NCBI GenBank assembly: GCA_017530365.1 | Contig: JAFXMK010000032.1 | Span: forward strand, 1 to 38,507 | DNA: 38,507 nt | Reading direction: 5' to 3' | DNA from: Bacteroidales bacterium | GTDB lineage: Bacteria; Bacteroidota; Bacteroidia; Bacteroidales; F082 | Program-made: the position numbers and the translations under genes | In this document: piece by piece, positions 14,909 through 23,996 of the stretch | Layout of the letters: each line of letters begins with the position of its first letter | How positions within the stretch are numbered: the stretch's first letter is position 1 | The notes under the pieces: model-generated | Database searches by the model: none | Seen by the model: only the letters and a program-made list of their open reading frames with translations | Told to the model about the DNA's origin: nothing

Positions 14909-15982
14909 ATGAAAAGATCCTTGATTATCGTTGTGTTGCTATGCCTGATAGGAGGTCTTCGTGCTCAGCATTTCTATCGGACCAAAAGCGGGCGCTATAT
15001 CGCCGATATTGCCTTTTCGGGAAACCAAGTCCTTGTGCTGGAGAACCGAAGCCGCAACTCGGTGCTGAGTCTGCTCGACCTTGAGGGAAACAAGCTGAGC
15101 GAGACTGAGTTCCAACAGCTGTATGAGGAACTGTATATAGATCCCTTCGGGCATTTCTTGCTGATGAATCGCGACAGCTGTTTGCAGGTGTATTTCGATC
15201 ATCAGTGGAAAGCCTTGCCTTTGACGACGTTCTCCAAACAACAATTCAACGACAAAGTGTCTAGGTTTGTGATGGAGTTCAATGGGGCCAACGTGCTCCG
15301 TAGCATGGTTTACGACAAACACGACTACCACGTTCAAGAGTTTCACGGACAAACACAAACTTATTCGTACATCCTGAAAAACGATCCCGAAAAGAAAAAC
15401 CGTCCTTTGTGCCGTTTTATCAATACGGCTGCTGTTGAGATGTGCCAGGATCAATTGAACAGGATCATCGCCATGTATGACCATGCGGTTCCTCTCGGGG
15501 CCAATGAGCTGCGAATGGGCACCTGGGATGGTGACTTGCGACGCCTGAATAAGACCTTAAACATCCATCTTCAGATCCTTTGGTACCGACAAAACGTTGC
15601 CAAAGAATACCATACAGCGGCATTGAAATACAACGGTCTTCTGCAATTGATCGACCTACAGGGACTCAAGATCGTGGAAGTTGACAAGGATTTCAAGGTG
15701 TCCGATCCACGGCCGTTGAAAATCCTGTCGGGAGAGTCTTCTTTTAAAAACCAATTCCTCACCGATGAGCTCACGGGTAAGACTTACGGACTTTTTGTGA
15801 AGGATGGTATGGATTACTTGGGGCTATACAACCCGTCAAAAGGCACTATAGGCATCATTCACAAAGCCTGCTCCAGCATCTATCCGAGGGCTTTCAAGGT
15901 GCACGGCGGATATGCCTATAGTGTCTATTTTGACGCTGGTCGGAGTCAAGGAGTGCTTCAAAGGGTAAAGATTAAAGAATGA
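14909..15982 (+). CDS. Secreted beta-propeller-like protein
   Basis: The 357-residue product has a signal peptide (cleavage near LRAQ, residue 20) and a repeated beta pattern through its length (VLVLENRSRNSVLSLLDLEGN; YGLFVKDGMDYLGLYN) like the 6-bladed propeller proteins of Bacteroidota. Its body resembles the C-terminal parts of the three proteins at 17405-21213 but lacks their N-terminal domain. Its stop overlaps the start of the regulator gene at 15979 as ATGA, so the two are probably made together. I infer a periplasmic or outer-membrane sensor-like partner of that regulator; no ligand can be proposed. Confidence 0.65.
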   Translation: MKRSLIIVVLLCLIGGLRAQHFYRTKSGRYIADIAFSGNQVLVLENRSRNSVLSLLDLEGNKLSETEFQQLYEELYIDPFGHFLLMNRDSCLQVYFDHQWKALPLTTFSKQQFNDKVSRFVMEFNGANVLRSMVYDKHDYHVQEFHGQTQTYSYILKNDPEKKNRPLCRFINTAAVEMCQDQLNRIIAMYDHAVPLGANELRMGTWDGDLRRLNKTLNIHLQILWYRQNVAKEYHTAALKYNGLLQLIDLQGLKIVEVDKDFKVSDPRPLKILSGESSFKNQFLTDELTGKTYGLFVKDGMDYLGLYNPSKGTIGIIHKACSSIYPRAFKVHGGYAYSVYFDAGRSQGVLQRVKIKE

Positions 15983-16788
15983 TTTTGGCGATGCGTCAAC
16001 GGTTGAGTTCTATACGGCTTTTCATCATGGTCATCGTTTGTATGATGGCTTTGAACGCTGTGGCCAAATCCAATCCTAAGGAAGAACAATGGTTGAACAA
16101 GGGCACGGAGTTTTATTTTGAAGGACAACAGGATTCTGCCAAAGTCTATCTGGAACAAGTGTTTTTAACCGACACAGATGAAAAGATGACCGCAGCAAGA
16201 TATCTGCTCGATATCGCCATTGCTCAAGGCGACACGCCGAAAATCAACGAATATGCGCTGTTCTTGGCGGATAACTACGACCTTTCCCTTAACCAAGAAC
16301 GGAAGCATGCCCGCCAACGATACCTGCTTATCGGTGCAGGGGCCTTGTTGGGGCTTTTGGTGATGGGATGGGTGTTGCTGCGATTGCGTAAAACCAACAA
16401 CCAACAACGCAGGGCGTACGACCAAGAACGTGAGGCTTTTGACCAACAATTGAACGAGGCGCAATCCGCTATTGAACGCCAGACGTTCGAGAACCTCCAG
16501 CGGCAGGCCAGGGAAGTATTGTCACGAGGCAGCCAGCGCAAGCGCATCCTCGAAGCCTTCAATGCCACTTACCCCCAAGCCTACGAGCGGTTAAAAACCA
16601 CCTATCCCGACTTGAGCGAGCAGGAATACGACCTACTGATCCTTAACTTCCTCGAATTCCGCATCAAAGAAGAGGCTGAAATCTTGGAGTTGAGCCAAAA
16701 CACGGTGATGAAATATCGCTCCAATTTGCTAAAAAAGGTTGGGAAAGACCCTGTTTCAGCGGTTTTGAATGCTATGCCAACATCTTAG
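15979..16788 (+). CDS. Membrane-bound LuxR-type transcription regulator
   Basis: The 269-residue product has an N-terminal hydrophobic signal (about 10-29), a short TPR-like periplasmic part (EEQWLNKGTEFYFEG onward), one membrane helix (about 114-132), a cytoplasmic coiled coil rich in Gln and Glu, and a C-terminal LuxR-like HTH (YPDLSEQEYDLLIL through ILELSQNTVMKYRSNLLKKVG). This is the complete form of the layout that is truncated at 11820. It couples by ATGA to the propeller gene, so an external signal could pass through the membrane to DNA. The 3' end overlaps the convergent gene at 16772 by 17 bases. Confidence 0.72.
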   Translation: MILAMRQRLSSIRLFIMVIVCMMALNAVAKSNPKEEQWLNKGTEFYFEGQQDSAKVYLEQVFLTDTDEKMTAARYLLDIAIAQGDTPKINEYALFLADNYDLSLNQERKHARQRYLLIGAGALLGLLVMGWVLLRLRKTNNQQRRAYDQEREAFDQQLNEAQSAIERQTFENLQRQAREVLSRGSQRKRILEAFNATYPQAYERLKTTYPDLSEQEYDLLILNFLEFRIKEEAEILELSQNTVMKYRSNLLKKVGKDPVSAVLNAMPTS

Positions 16789-17161
16789 CGCAACGGTCGA
16801 TGATATCGTTGGCGAGACGTATTCCTTCGCTACATACGTTTTTGCTCGGGTTACCATCATAGTCCATTGATAGGTGCATTGTGTTATAACTACTGTTTAC
16901 CAAAGCAAGTAACTTGCGGTCCCTTTTTCTTACCGCTTCGTAATAGTCGTCAACGGCCACACGAGTGCGTCGGTCAGTCCTTACATGGAATACCGCATCC
17001 AAGGCCATCAGCACAGCATGCCACAGGTAATGTCCCGCCGTCCGTACGTATTTTTCATCTTCATACAGTTTCAGCTCGGGATTGTAGCGACCGTTTTCCG
17101 AAAGCGTCTTCTCCGCATTGTCAACATAACGTCTTGCCTCTTTTATCAAATCTTTTTTCAT
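16772..17161 (-). CDS. DUF5618-like helical protein
   Basis: The 129-residue product is all-helical with a spread of conserved-looking charged residues (RRYVDNAEKTLSENG, YVRTAGHYLWHAVLMALDAVF, DDYYEAVRKRD). I recognise it, with moderate confidence, as the DUF5618 family found in Bacteroidota; HEPN-like helical folds have a similar look. No catalytic RxxxxH motif is evident. The last 17 bases overlap the end of the convergent regulator gene. A TATTTTTG box on the minus strand lies 26 bases upstream. The function is unknown. Confidence 0.55.
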   Translation of the reverse strand: MKKDLIKEARRYVDNAEKTLSENGRYNPELKLYEDEKYVRTAGHYLWHAVLMALDAVFHVRTDRRTRVAVDDYYEAVRKRDRKLLALVNSSYNTMHLSMDYDGNPSKNVCSEGIRLANDIIDRCAKMLA

Positions 17162-17186
17162 AGAAATGTTTCTTTTATTAATGCTG

Positions 17187-17194
17187 CAAAAATA
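17187..17194 (-). promoter_or_regulatory. TAnnTTTG promoter (minus strand)
   Basis: The reverse complement reads TATTTTTG, a match to the -7 box, 26 bases before the start of the DUF5618-like gene. It lies in a strongly AT-rich gap (17162-17404). Confidence 0.55.
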
Positions 17195-17367
17195 CGATCA
17201 TTTTTAAAAATATCAATAGTTTTGCTGTTGAAATTTTAGATACTTTTTTTATTATTCTATACAAAAGAAAAAACTATCTTATTGATTTTCATTAAAATAT
17301 AACTATTTTTAATCAAGAAAAATCTATATCACAAAACAAGACCCTATAAAACAAAAGAAACGTAACT

Positions 17368-17375
17368 TAATTTTG
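17368..17375 (+). promoter_or_regulatory. TAnnTTTG promoter for the three-paralogue operon
   Basis: TAATTTTG matches the -7 box and lies 30 bases before the GTG start at 17405. The three genes that follow have no larger gap than 12 bases and are probably transcribed from here. Confidence 0.6.
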
Positions 17376-17404
17376 TAGTGATGAAATCCTAACACCGCAT
17401 CGCT

Positions 17405-18679
17405 GTGAAAAATATTCGATTTTACTTACTGTTGACATTCTTTCTATTGCTTGTTTTTACAGTTCGGAGCACGGCTCAACAACGCTCTATCATCCATGGT
17501 AGATGTATCGACTTGAGAAAGCAGCCGATCCAAGGCGTGAACATTTATTCCACCGACTCGCTTCTGCTTTCGGTCTCCGACAAGAATGGCAGATTCACTG
17601 TGAATAAAGTCAAAGTAGGTGACACCTTGTGTTTGTCGCACGTGACCTACGAATACACTCGGTTTGTCATCGAGCAGGAGGATTTCGCCAAGAAAGAAGT
17701 TCCAATGATGTTACTAGAAAACGCTTACGGATTAATGGAGGTGGAGATTGTTGGCTCGGCACCTGTAATCGCTTATCGAAACAAGGTAAATAGTGTTATC
17801 GATTACGAAATCAACGATATGGGATTCTACATGATTGCCTATAGGCAGGATGCCAACTGTTCTTTGCTGCACACGACGATGAATTTTGACACGCTTTCGG
17901 TGCTGCCTATCCGAAGGAAATTCCAGCGGCTTTATAAGGATGTTTACAATCAAATCCACCTGATCAGCAATGACTCGACCTATCAGATTGGTCATCGGCA
18001 GTATCGTGGCCAGTATATGAACATGGAGCTTTTTTATGGTATGCAACGGGATGAGTTCTACGCCTTGATGGGCAACAACGTGCTTGCCAACGACAAGGTG
18101 TTTATTGTGGCTGACTATGGAGATAACGGACAGGAGATTTATTACAACTATTACGAGATTGACAGCCATAAAGGGTATTTCATGGAATATGTCAGCGACA
18201 ACGGAGGTCTCGACTTGGCGGAAAACTTCCGCAAATTCGGTGGCAGAGGAGGAGGTTTGTTTCTTAAAGCCATTTATGATCCAGTGTTCGAGACCCACGA
18301 TACCATTTTCCTTTTCAATTTCGAGGCCGACAAAGTCGTTTACTTCAACCACGAGGCACAACGTCTTGGATGGAGCTGGATCACTTTCCATCGGGAAAGG
18401 ACTTGGGATAACAAATGGCAGATGCGTAAAGAATGGAAGAAGTTGGTGTTGCTGGATGAAGTCCAATCCAGATTCTATGCGGTGTTCGAGAAAGATGGCG
18501 TCATGATTTTGAAACGAATCGATCTGAAAACAGGCAAAGCCGATGAGGTAGCCAAATTGACAGGGTTTCCTTTTGTGACTAACCCTCAAGTCCACGATGG
18601 GGTGCTGTATTTCCTCTATTCCAAAGAGGATAACCATGCAAAACAACTGTATCGAATGAGAATTAATCAAGATTTATAA
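17405..18679 (+). CDS. Secreted carboxypeptidase-regulatory-like / propeller protein 1
   Basis: The 424-residue product has a signal peptide (to about residue 24), a carboxypeptidase-regulatory-like beta domain (about 28-110; IIHGRCIDLRKQPIQGVNIY, VSDKNGRFTV) and a long beta-rich region consistent with a propeller (about 120-424). The start is GTG. The same leader, ACCGCATC-CT before the start, is found at the next gene with ATG, which supports this start and points to tandem duplication. It is probably a surface or periplasmic protein; regulatory-like domains of this kind are common at the N-termini of TonB-dependent transporters but no plug or barrel is present. Confidence 0.68.
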   Translation: MKNIRFYLLLTFFLLLVFTVRSTAQQRSIIHGRCIDLRKQPIQGVNIYSTDSLLLSVSDKNGRFTVNKVKVGDTLCLSHVTYEYTRFVIEQEDFAKKEVPMMLLENAYGLMEVEIVGSAPVIAYRNKVNSVIDYEINDMGFYMIAYRQDANCSLLHTTMNFDTLSVLPIRRKFQRLYKDVYNQIHLISNDSTYQIGHRQYRGQYMNMELFYGMQRDEFYALMGNNVLANDKVFIVADYGDNGQEIYYNYYEIDSHKGYFMEYVSDNGGLDLAENFRKFGGRGGGLFLKAIYDPVFETHDTIFLFNFEADKVVYFNHEAQRLGWSWITFHRERTWDNKWQMRKEWKKLVLLDEVQSRFYAVFEKDGVMILKRIDLKTGKADEVAKLTGFPFVTNPQVHDGVLYFLYSKEDNHAKQLYRMRINQDL

Positions 18680-18691
18680 GACCGCATCACT

Positions 18692-19987
18692 ATGAAAAAC
18701 ATCAGATTATATACACTTTTGGCATTCGTGCTTTTAATGTTTGTTTTTGTCATTCGGGTTAAGGCCCAAGATCAGCTCTACCTCCAAGGCGTATGCGTCA
18801 ACGAAAAAGGCCGTGCCATCGAAAACGTAGGCGTTTACATCCATGATACGATCCTGGTTTCCATCACAGATGAAAACGGACATTTTGCCTTGTCACGACC
18901 CAAGGTGGGACAGAAGATCCGCTTTGCCCATATCGTTTACGAGCCGATGACTTACACGATCAAAGAAAAAGACCTGATAGGGCAGGAGCTCAAAATCGAG
19001 ATGAAAACCAAAAAACACGAGTTGTTGGAGGTAGAAGTAATCGGCAATGCCCCCCACATTGCATTCGACAACCCAGTCCGAAGCGTGCTCGACTATGTAA
19101 TTGCCGACGACGGCATCTATCTCGTCGCTTATCGTAAGCGAAACACGGCACTGCTACATCTGTCGTTCGAGATGGACACGCTGCACGAGATGAAGATCTC
19201 GTCAGCATACAAGAACCTCTACCGGGATTTCTATGGCTTTGTCCATGTCATCAGCAACGAAGACGCTTGTCAGGTAGGTTTCACCGAAACCACCGACGGA
19301 CTAAAGAAAGACATGTTTCTGTATGCCCCCATCTCGCTGGAGAACTTTTACAAAACCTACGGGATTATCGTGGCCGCTTCTGACAAAGTGGTCATCACGG
19401 GAAGATATGCCTTTTACGGATTGGAACAATACTATTATTGCGTCACTCCGACGGCTGACACATCGTATCTGCTGGAGCACATTGTGGACGAAGATGCGCG
19501 CGATGATTTACGTCGGGCAGGTGACAACGATTATTATTTCTTTTCCACCAATTTCTTCCCACATCTGCTTTATATCTACAATCCAATTTACAGTCTCGAC
19601 AATAAGTTCTACCTTTTTGCCTACACGGATGCCGAGACTGTCATTTATGATGAAGTGGGCGAAGAATTGGAGCGTTATCCCCTGACCTTTCACCAGCGCA
19701 AGAAATGGACAGGAGATGTCGTAGTTGACAAACGCTGGAAGAAGTCCATGATGGTAGATCGGGCGAGAAACGAGTTTTATTCGTTTTTTGTGGAAGATGG
19801 CATGTTCACTTTGATGCGCATCGATTTGCCCACGGGCACCGCTACCCCCGTACTCGACCTCAGCGGCTATCCCTTCGCGGAGATGCTAAGGGTGCACAAC
19901 AGGGTGCTGTATTTCCTTTATCCTACCGGGAACAACCATCGGCAAGCTTTGTATCAAGTGAATATTGAAGATAAAGAAACCCTATGA
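18692..19987 (+). CDS. Secreted carboxypeptidase-regulatory-like / propeller protein 2
   Basis: The 431-residue product has a signal peptide (to about 25), the same regulatory-like domain (GVCVNEKGRAIENVGVYIHD, ITDENGHFALSRPKVG) and the same propeller-like body as its neighbours. Shared anchors include VEVIGNAPHIAF against VEIVGSAPVIAY in the first gene, and VLYFLYPTGNNH against VLYFLYSKEDNH near the end. It follows the first gene after 12 bases and overlaps the third by ATGA. Divergence of the middle suggests different partners or ligands for the three copies. Confidence 0.68.
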   Translation: MKNIRLYTLLAFVLLMFVFVIRVKAQDQLYLQGVCVNEKGRAIENVGVYIHDTILVSITDENGHFALSRPKVGQKIRFAHIVYEPMTYTIKEKDLIGQELKIEMKTKKHELLEVEVIGNAPHIAFDNPVRSVLDYVIADDGIYLVAYRKRNTALLHLSFEMDTLHEMKISSAYKNLYRDFYGFVHVISNEDACQVGFTETTDGLKKDMFLYAPISLENFYKTYGIIVAASDKVVITGRYAFYGLEQYYYCVTPTADTSYLLEHIVDEDARDDLRRAGDNDYYFFSTNFFPHLLYIYNPIYSLDNKFYLFAYTDAETVIYDEVGEELERYPLTFHQRKKWTGDVVVDKRWKKSMMVDRARNEFYSFFVEDGMFTLMRIDLPTGTATPVLDLSGYPFAEMLRVHNRVLYFLYPTGNNHRQALYQVNIEDKETL

Positions 19988-21213
19988 AAAAGCTCTTTTT
20001 ACTATTACTTAGCGGCATCATTAGCGTTGCCTCGTTGGCGCAGACAAAAACCGTGGTGTACGGCAACCTCGGCGTGGATAACGTGAATATCAGCGTGCTA
20101 GACACCCAGCACGGAACGGTTTCCAACGCCCAGGGACACTACTCGTTAATGCTATCTGATCAAAACAAACGCATCAACCTGCATTATTCCTGTATCGGCT
20201 ATCAAGATACCGTGGTGGGCATCACGCCGAAGCAGTTGGAAAAGGACTCCCTCAACATCAGTTTCAGGATGCGGAAACAGGCATACGCCTTGAATGAAGT
20301 CAACATCTTGGCTGAACGTCCTCATTTCGAAGGCGACCGGAACATCATCATGGATTTTGAGGTCTATGACGGTATCATCTGCATGCTTCAGGGCAATGGC
20401 AACAAATACCGGATGCTTCTGGCAGATGTGGATTTAAGAGTGTTTGACACCATACCCCTTTCCAAACGCATCAAGCCAGTAAGGCTGCTGAAAGATTGTA
20501 TGGGCAATTGCCAGCTGATGGCCTCCGACAGCGTCTATCAAATCGATCTGGAAGATAAAAAGAAACCTTTTCTTGCCACGGAGCGCAACCGCTATAACGC
20601 CGTGATGGGCGACTGTCTGTTTCTTACCGACCAACATCTTTATCTGAGGAAAACCATCATGGGAGGCTTTTCAGCGATGTTTTACAGGATCGACGTGGCA
20701 ACCAAACAAAAACAGCCTTTGTTCGTTGATGACGGGTCGGACGAATTCAAGGCGTTTATCGATGAAATGAAATTTGATGCCGCAAACCGGCCAAAACACG
20801 GCCCTTCCCATGAAGACTGGGAGCGGTTTTCGAGGATTGCATGGTTTCGTGATAGCTCGGCACATTTGGCCTTGGTGCGCAAAAGACTGGTGTATTTTGA
20901 CCATGAAAACAACCAGATTCGCCAATATGACCTGAACTTGAACGAGCTCAAGTCGTGCCCCATCGACTATCCCCAGAAAAGTAATTGGAAGCCCCAGATC
21001 TTGCAAGACCCAGCCAAAAACAAGTTTTATACGTTTATCGGCCCGTGGCTTCATGAGATAGACATCAATACGGGAGAAATCACGCCGAAAGCAAGGGTGA
21101 ATGTCGATATTTACAGCAAAGTGGCGCTGTGGAACCGTCATCTGTATATCCTTAGGCGACAGCACACCTCGTCGGGAAAGTTGAGAAGCTATGTCGAGAG
21201 GGTGGATTTTTAA
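19984..21213 (+). CDS. Secreted carboxypeptidase-regulatory-like / propeller protein 3
   Basis: The 409-residue product has a signal peptide (SVASLAQ, residue 20), a shorter regulatory-like domain (TVVYGNLGVDNVNISVLDTQHG, then NAQGHYSLMLSD) and a propeller-like body. The ILAERPHFEGDRNIIMDFE segment aligns in place with the second protein's IGNAPHIAFDNPVRSVLDY. It is the most diverged of the three copies and starts inside the previous stop. No enzyme motif is seen. The set is probably a co-translated family of surface proteins with a conserved scaffold and variable faces. Confidence 0.66.
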   Translation: MKKLFLLLLSGIISVASLAQTKTVVYGNLGVDNVNISVLDTQHGTVSNAQGHYSLMLSDQNKRINLHYSCIGYQDTVVGITPKQLEKDSLNISFRMRKQAYALNEVNILAERPHFEGDRNIIMDFEVYDGIICMLQGNGNKYRMLLADVDLRVFDTIPLSKRIKPVRLLKDCMGNCQLMASDSVYQIDLEDKKKPFLATERNRYNAVMGDCLFLTDQHLYLRKTIMGGFSAMFYRIDVATKQKQPLFVDDGSDEFKAFIDEMKFDAANRPKHGPSHEDWERFSRIAWFRDSSAHLALVRKRLVYFDHENNQIRQYDLNLNELKSCPIDYPQKSNWKPQILQDPAKNKFYTFIGPWLHEIDINTGEITPKARVNVDIYSKVALWNRHLYILRRQHTSSGKLRSYVERVDF

Positions 21214-21223
21214 GAAAAAACCT

Positions 21224-21231
21224 TAACTTTG
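21224..21231 (+). promoter_or_regulatory. TAnnTTTG promoter for the S46 peptidase
   Basis: TAACTTTG matches the -7 box, 28 bases before the start at 21260 and just after the stop of the preceding operon. Confidence 0.65.
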
Positions 21232-21259
21232 CCCAAATTTCAAATTTAGCAAAGTTATC

Positions 21260-23389
21260 ATGAAACGACTTCTTCTATCACTCGCCATCGTTTTGACCTC
21301 AGCGATGGCCTTCGCCGGAGAGGGGATGTGGATCCCGATGCTCCTTCAGTACAACGAGAAAGAGATGCAAGAGATGGGCATGCGCATCACTGCCGACGAC
21401 ATCTATTCCATCAACCACAGCAGCCTGAAAGACGCCATCGTGCTCTTTGGCGGTGGCTGCACGGGTGAGATCGTCAGCGACTACGGTCTGCTGCTTACCA
21501 ACCACCACTGCGGCTACGACTACATCCAGCAGCACAGTTCGGTGGAGCACGACTACCTTACCGAGGGCTTCTGGGCCATGGACCGCTCGCAGGAGCTGCC
21601 TTGTCCAGGCTTGACAGTCATCTTCCTCCGCGAGATGCGCGACGTGACCGCCCAGGTGCTCAACGAGGTCACCAGCGAGATGACAGAAGCCAAGCGCCAA
21701 GCCACCATCAGCGAGAACATCAAGAAAATCATCGCCGAGGTGGAGAAAGAAACCAAATACAAGGCTTCCGTTAAGCCTTTCTTCCTTGGTAATGAATATT
21801 ATCTCCTGCTGAACGAGGAATATACCGACGTGCGTCTGGTGGGCTGTCCCCCGAGCAACATCGGCAAGTTCGGCGGTGACACCGACAACTGGGTTTGGCC
21901 CCGCCATACGGGCGACTTCAGCGTGTTCCGCGTCTATGCCGGCAAGGACGGCCATCCTGCCGATTACAGCGCCGACAACGTTCCTTACAAGCCCGCCAAG
22001 CATCTCGAGATCTCGCTGAAAGGCGCCGATGAGGGCGACTTTGCCTTTGTGTTCGGCTATCCTGCCCGTACCAGCGAGTATCTGCCCGCCATCGCTGTCA
22101 ACCAAGAAGCCAACGTCATCGATCCCATCGCGGTCGATCTTCGCGGCAAGATCCTCGACATCTACAACACCTATCAGGAGAAGGACAAGAAGGTGCGCAT
22201 CCAGTATGCTTCCAAGCACGCTGGTCTCGGTAACGGCTGGAAGAAGTGGATGGGCGTCACCGAAGGCATCAACCACTTCCACGGCGTGGAGAAGAAGCAA
22301 GCCTACGAAAAGGACTTCATGGAATGGTGCAACGCCAGCCGCCAGCGCTATCCCTATATCGGACTCTTGAATGCCTTCGAAAAGAAATACAAAGAGCTGG
22401 AGCCTTACCGCGTGGCTTATACCTATCTTTCCAATGCCGGTTTGAACATCGAGTTGATAGACTTTGCCGGCAGCTTTGGAAGACTGTCGCGGGTTACCAA
22501 AGAGACCCCGCAGGAAGACATCGACGATATGGTCGCCTCACTGAAAAATGCCACCAAAGCCTTCTTCAAGGATTACCATCAGCCGATCGACGAGGAAGTG
22601 GCCAAGAGCATGCTAACCGAATACCTCAAGCAGCCTGCTGATTTCCGTCCCGGTTTCCTGAACGAGATCAAGGATGTGAACAGCTACGTTACCGAGCTCT
22701 TCAGCAAGTCGATGTTCGTCAACGAAGAGAAAGTCAACGAGTTCCTGGATGGCTTTAAAGCCAGCAAGGTCAAGAAACTGCAGAAGGATCCTGCTATGAA
22801 GGCCTATCAGAGTCTGATTGAGTTCTATCGCAACGACGTGAATCCCAAGATGGCTCCCATCAACAAAGCGATCGACAGCTTGCAGCGCATCTACATGAAA
22901 GGCCAGATGGTGATGGAACCCGAGCGTCGTTTCTCGCCTGATGCCAACTTTACGTTGCGTGTCACCTACGGCAAGGTGGAGGGCTTCAAGCCGCAGGACG
23001 GCAAGACTTTCCGTCATTTCACCACGCTGGAGGGCATCATGGAGAAGGAGAACCCCGACATCTACGACTATGTGGTGGAACCCAAGCTGAAGGAGCTATA
23101 CAACAACAAAGACTATGGCCGTTATGCCGATAAGGACGGCACCATGCACGTCGCCTTCACCGCCAGTGTCCACACCACAGGCGGCAACTCCGGCAGTCCC
23201 ATCTTGAATGCCGATGGTCGGCTGTTGGGCCTCAACTTCGACCGCTGCTGGGAAGGCACCATGAGCGATTTGGTCTATGACCCCGACATCTGCCGTAACA
23301 TCTCGGTGGATATCCGCTATGTGCTTTTCATCATCGACAAGTTTGCCGGTGCGAAGAATCTCATTGCAGAAATGGACATAGTAGAATAA
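21260..23389 (+). CDS. S46 dipeptidyl-peptidase, DPP11 type
   Basis: The 709-residue product has a signal peptide (to FAGEG, about residue 20) and the S46 serine-peptidase triad: His82/83 in TNHHCGYDYI, Asp219 in HTGDFSVF and Ser644 in GGNSGSPILN. Length agrees with the about 720 residues of Porphyromonas DPP11. Eighteen residues after the catalytic Ser is Arg662 (LNFDRCWEG). In this family that position is Arg in DPP11 (Asp/Glu at P1) and Gly in DPP7 (hydrophobic P1), so acidic specificity is predicted. The enzyme removes dipeptides from peptide N-termini in the periplasm, supplying amino acids. It has its own promoter; a GNAT gene follows after 3 bases. Confidence 0.9.
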   Translation: MKRLLLSLAIVLTSAMAFAGEGMWIPMLLQYNEKEMQEMGMRITADDIYSINHSSLKDAIVLFGGGCTGEIVSDYGLLLTNHHCGYDYIQQHSSVEHDYLTEGFWAMDRSQELPCPGLTVIFLREMRDVTAQVLNEVTSEMTEAKRQATISENIKKIIAEVEKETKYKASVKPFFLGNEYYLLLNEEYTDVRLVGCPPSNIGKFGGDTDNWVWPRHTGDFSVFRVYAGKDGHPADYSADNVPYKPAKHLEISLKGADEGDFAFVFGYPARTSEYLPAIAVNQEANVIDPIAVDLRGKILDIYNTYQEKDKKVRIQYASKHAGLGNGWKKWMGVTEGINHFHGVEKKQAYEKDFMEWCNASRQRYPYIGLLNAFEKKYKELEPYRVAYTYLSNAGLNIELIDFAGSFGRLSRVTKETPQEDIDDMVASLKNATKAFFKDYHQPIDEEVAKSMLTEYLKQPADFRPGFLNEIKDVNSYVTELFSKSMFVNEEKVNEFLDGFKASKVKKLQKDPAMKAYQSLIEFYRNDVNPKMAPINKAIDSLQRIYMKGQMVMEPERRFSPDANFTLRVTYGKVEGFKPQDGKTFRHFTTLEGIMEKENPDIYDYVVEPKLKELYNNKDYGRYADKDGTMHVAFTASVHTTGGNSGSPILNADGRLLGLNFDRCWEGTMSDLVYDPDICRNISVDIRYVLFIIDKFAGAKNLIAEMDIVE

Positions 23390-23392
23390 GTC

Positions 23393-23875
23393 ATGAGCCA
23401 GTTCACCATACGTCCCGCAAAACCTGAAGAAACGAGTCTTGTCCTTGACTTCATCAAGAAACTCGCCGTTTACGAGAAATGCGCCGATGAAGTCGTAGCC
23501 GACGAAGCCACGTTGTACAACTCATTATTTGTCGAGCGTTCCGCTGAGGTGGTCTTTGCCGAGGAGGACGGCATGGTTATCGGTTTCGCCTTGTTTTTCC
23601 ACAATTTCTCGACATTTGTCGGTCGCAAGGGCTTGTATCTTGAGGATCTGTTTATCCTTCCCGAGAAGCGCGGCAGGGGCTATGGCAAGGCTTTGTTGAA
23701 ATACCTCGCCAAGCTTGCCGTGGAGCGCAACTGCGGCCGCATGGAATGGATATGCCTCGACTGGAACAAGCCCGCTTTGGCTGTTTATCGCAGCATCGGG
23801 GCTATCCCCATGGACGAGTGGACGGTGCAGCGATTGGACGAGAATGCACTAAAGGCTTTCGCTGCAGATAATTAA
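23393..23875 (+). CDS. GNAT-family N-acetyltransferase, diamine-acetyltransferase-like
   Basis: The 160-residue product shows the GNAT fold: an N-terminal alpha/beta half (RPAKPEETSLVLDFIKKLA), the acetyl-CoA motif RGRGYGKALL at about 102-111, and a C-terminal strand-helix (DWNKPALAVYRSIGA). This pattern, with the LEDLF strand before it, is that of spermidine/diamine N-acetyltransferase-like proteins; the substrate is not certain. The start lies 3 bases after the peptidase stop, so the two are probably co-translated. It acts in the cytoplasm. Confidence 0.82.
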   Translation: MSQFTIRPAKPEETSLVLDFIKKLAVYEKCADEVVADEATLYNSLFVERSAEVVFAEEDGMVIGFALFFHNFSTFVGRKGLYLEDLFILPEKRGRGYGKALLKYLAKLAVERNCGRMEWICLDWNKPALAVYRSIGAIPMDEWTVQRLDENALKAFAADN

Positions 23876-23896
23876 TCAACTCAGCAGGGCCCCATT

Positions 23897-23986
23897 TTAT
23901 TTCATAATCCGCTTGGCCAACCCTATGGCTCCGACGGGGCAGACCAGTCGGCGCAGGATGTCGAAGTCTACCTCAAAATGAGTCAT
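23897..23986 (-). CDS. Possible 29-residue small protein
   Basis: The minus-strand frame from ATG at 23986 to TAA at 23897 encodes 29 residues (MTHFEVDFDILRRLVCPVG, then AIGLAKRIMK). A TATATTTG promoter box lies 11 bases upstream on the same strand. The small gene sits in the otherwise empty 178-base space between the GNAT gene and the Fic gene. It has one Cys and a mildly amphipathic C-terminal half. I know no family for it; the promoter spacing is the main support. Confidence 0.42.
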   Translation of the reverse strand: MTHFEVDFDILRRLVCPVGAIGLAKRIMK

Positions 23987-23996
23987 TGTTAGGATA

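Noticed and set aside
17732-18670. 312-codon minus-strand frame opposite the first paralogue
   Set aside because: The forward frame has a signal peptide, promoter and paralogues; the reverse has none.
21299-22300. 333-codon minus-strand frame opposite the S46 peptidase
   Set aside because: The forward gene has a full catalytic triad; the reverse frame has no domain-like pattern.
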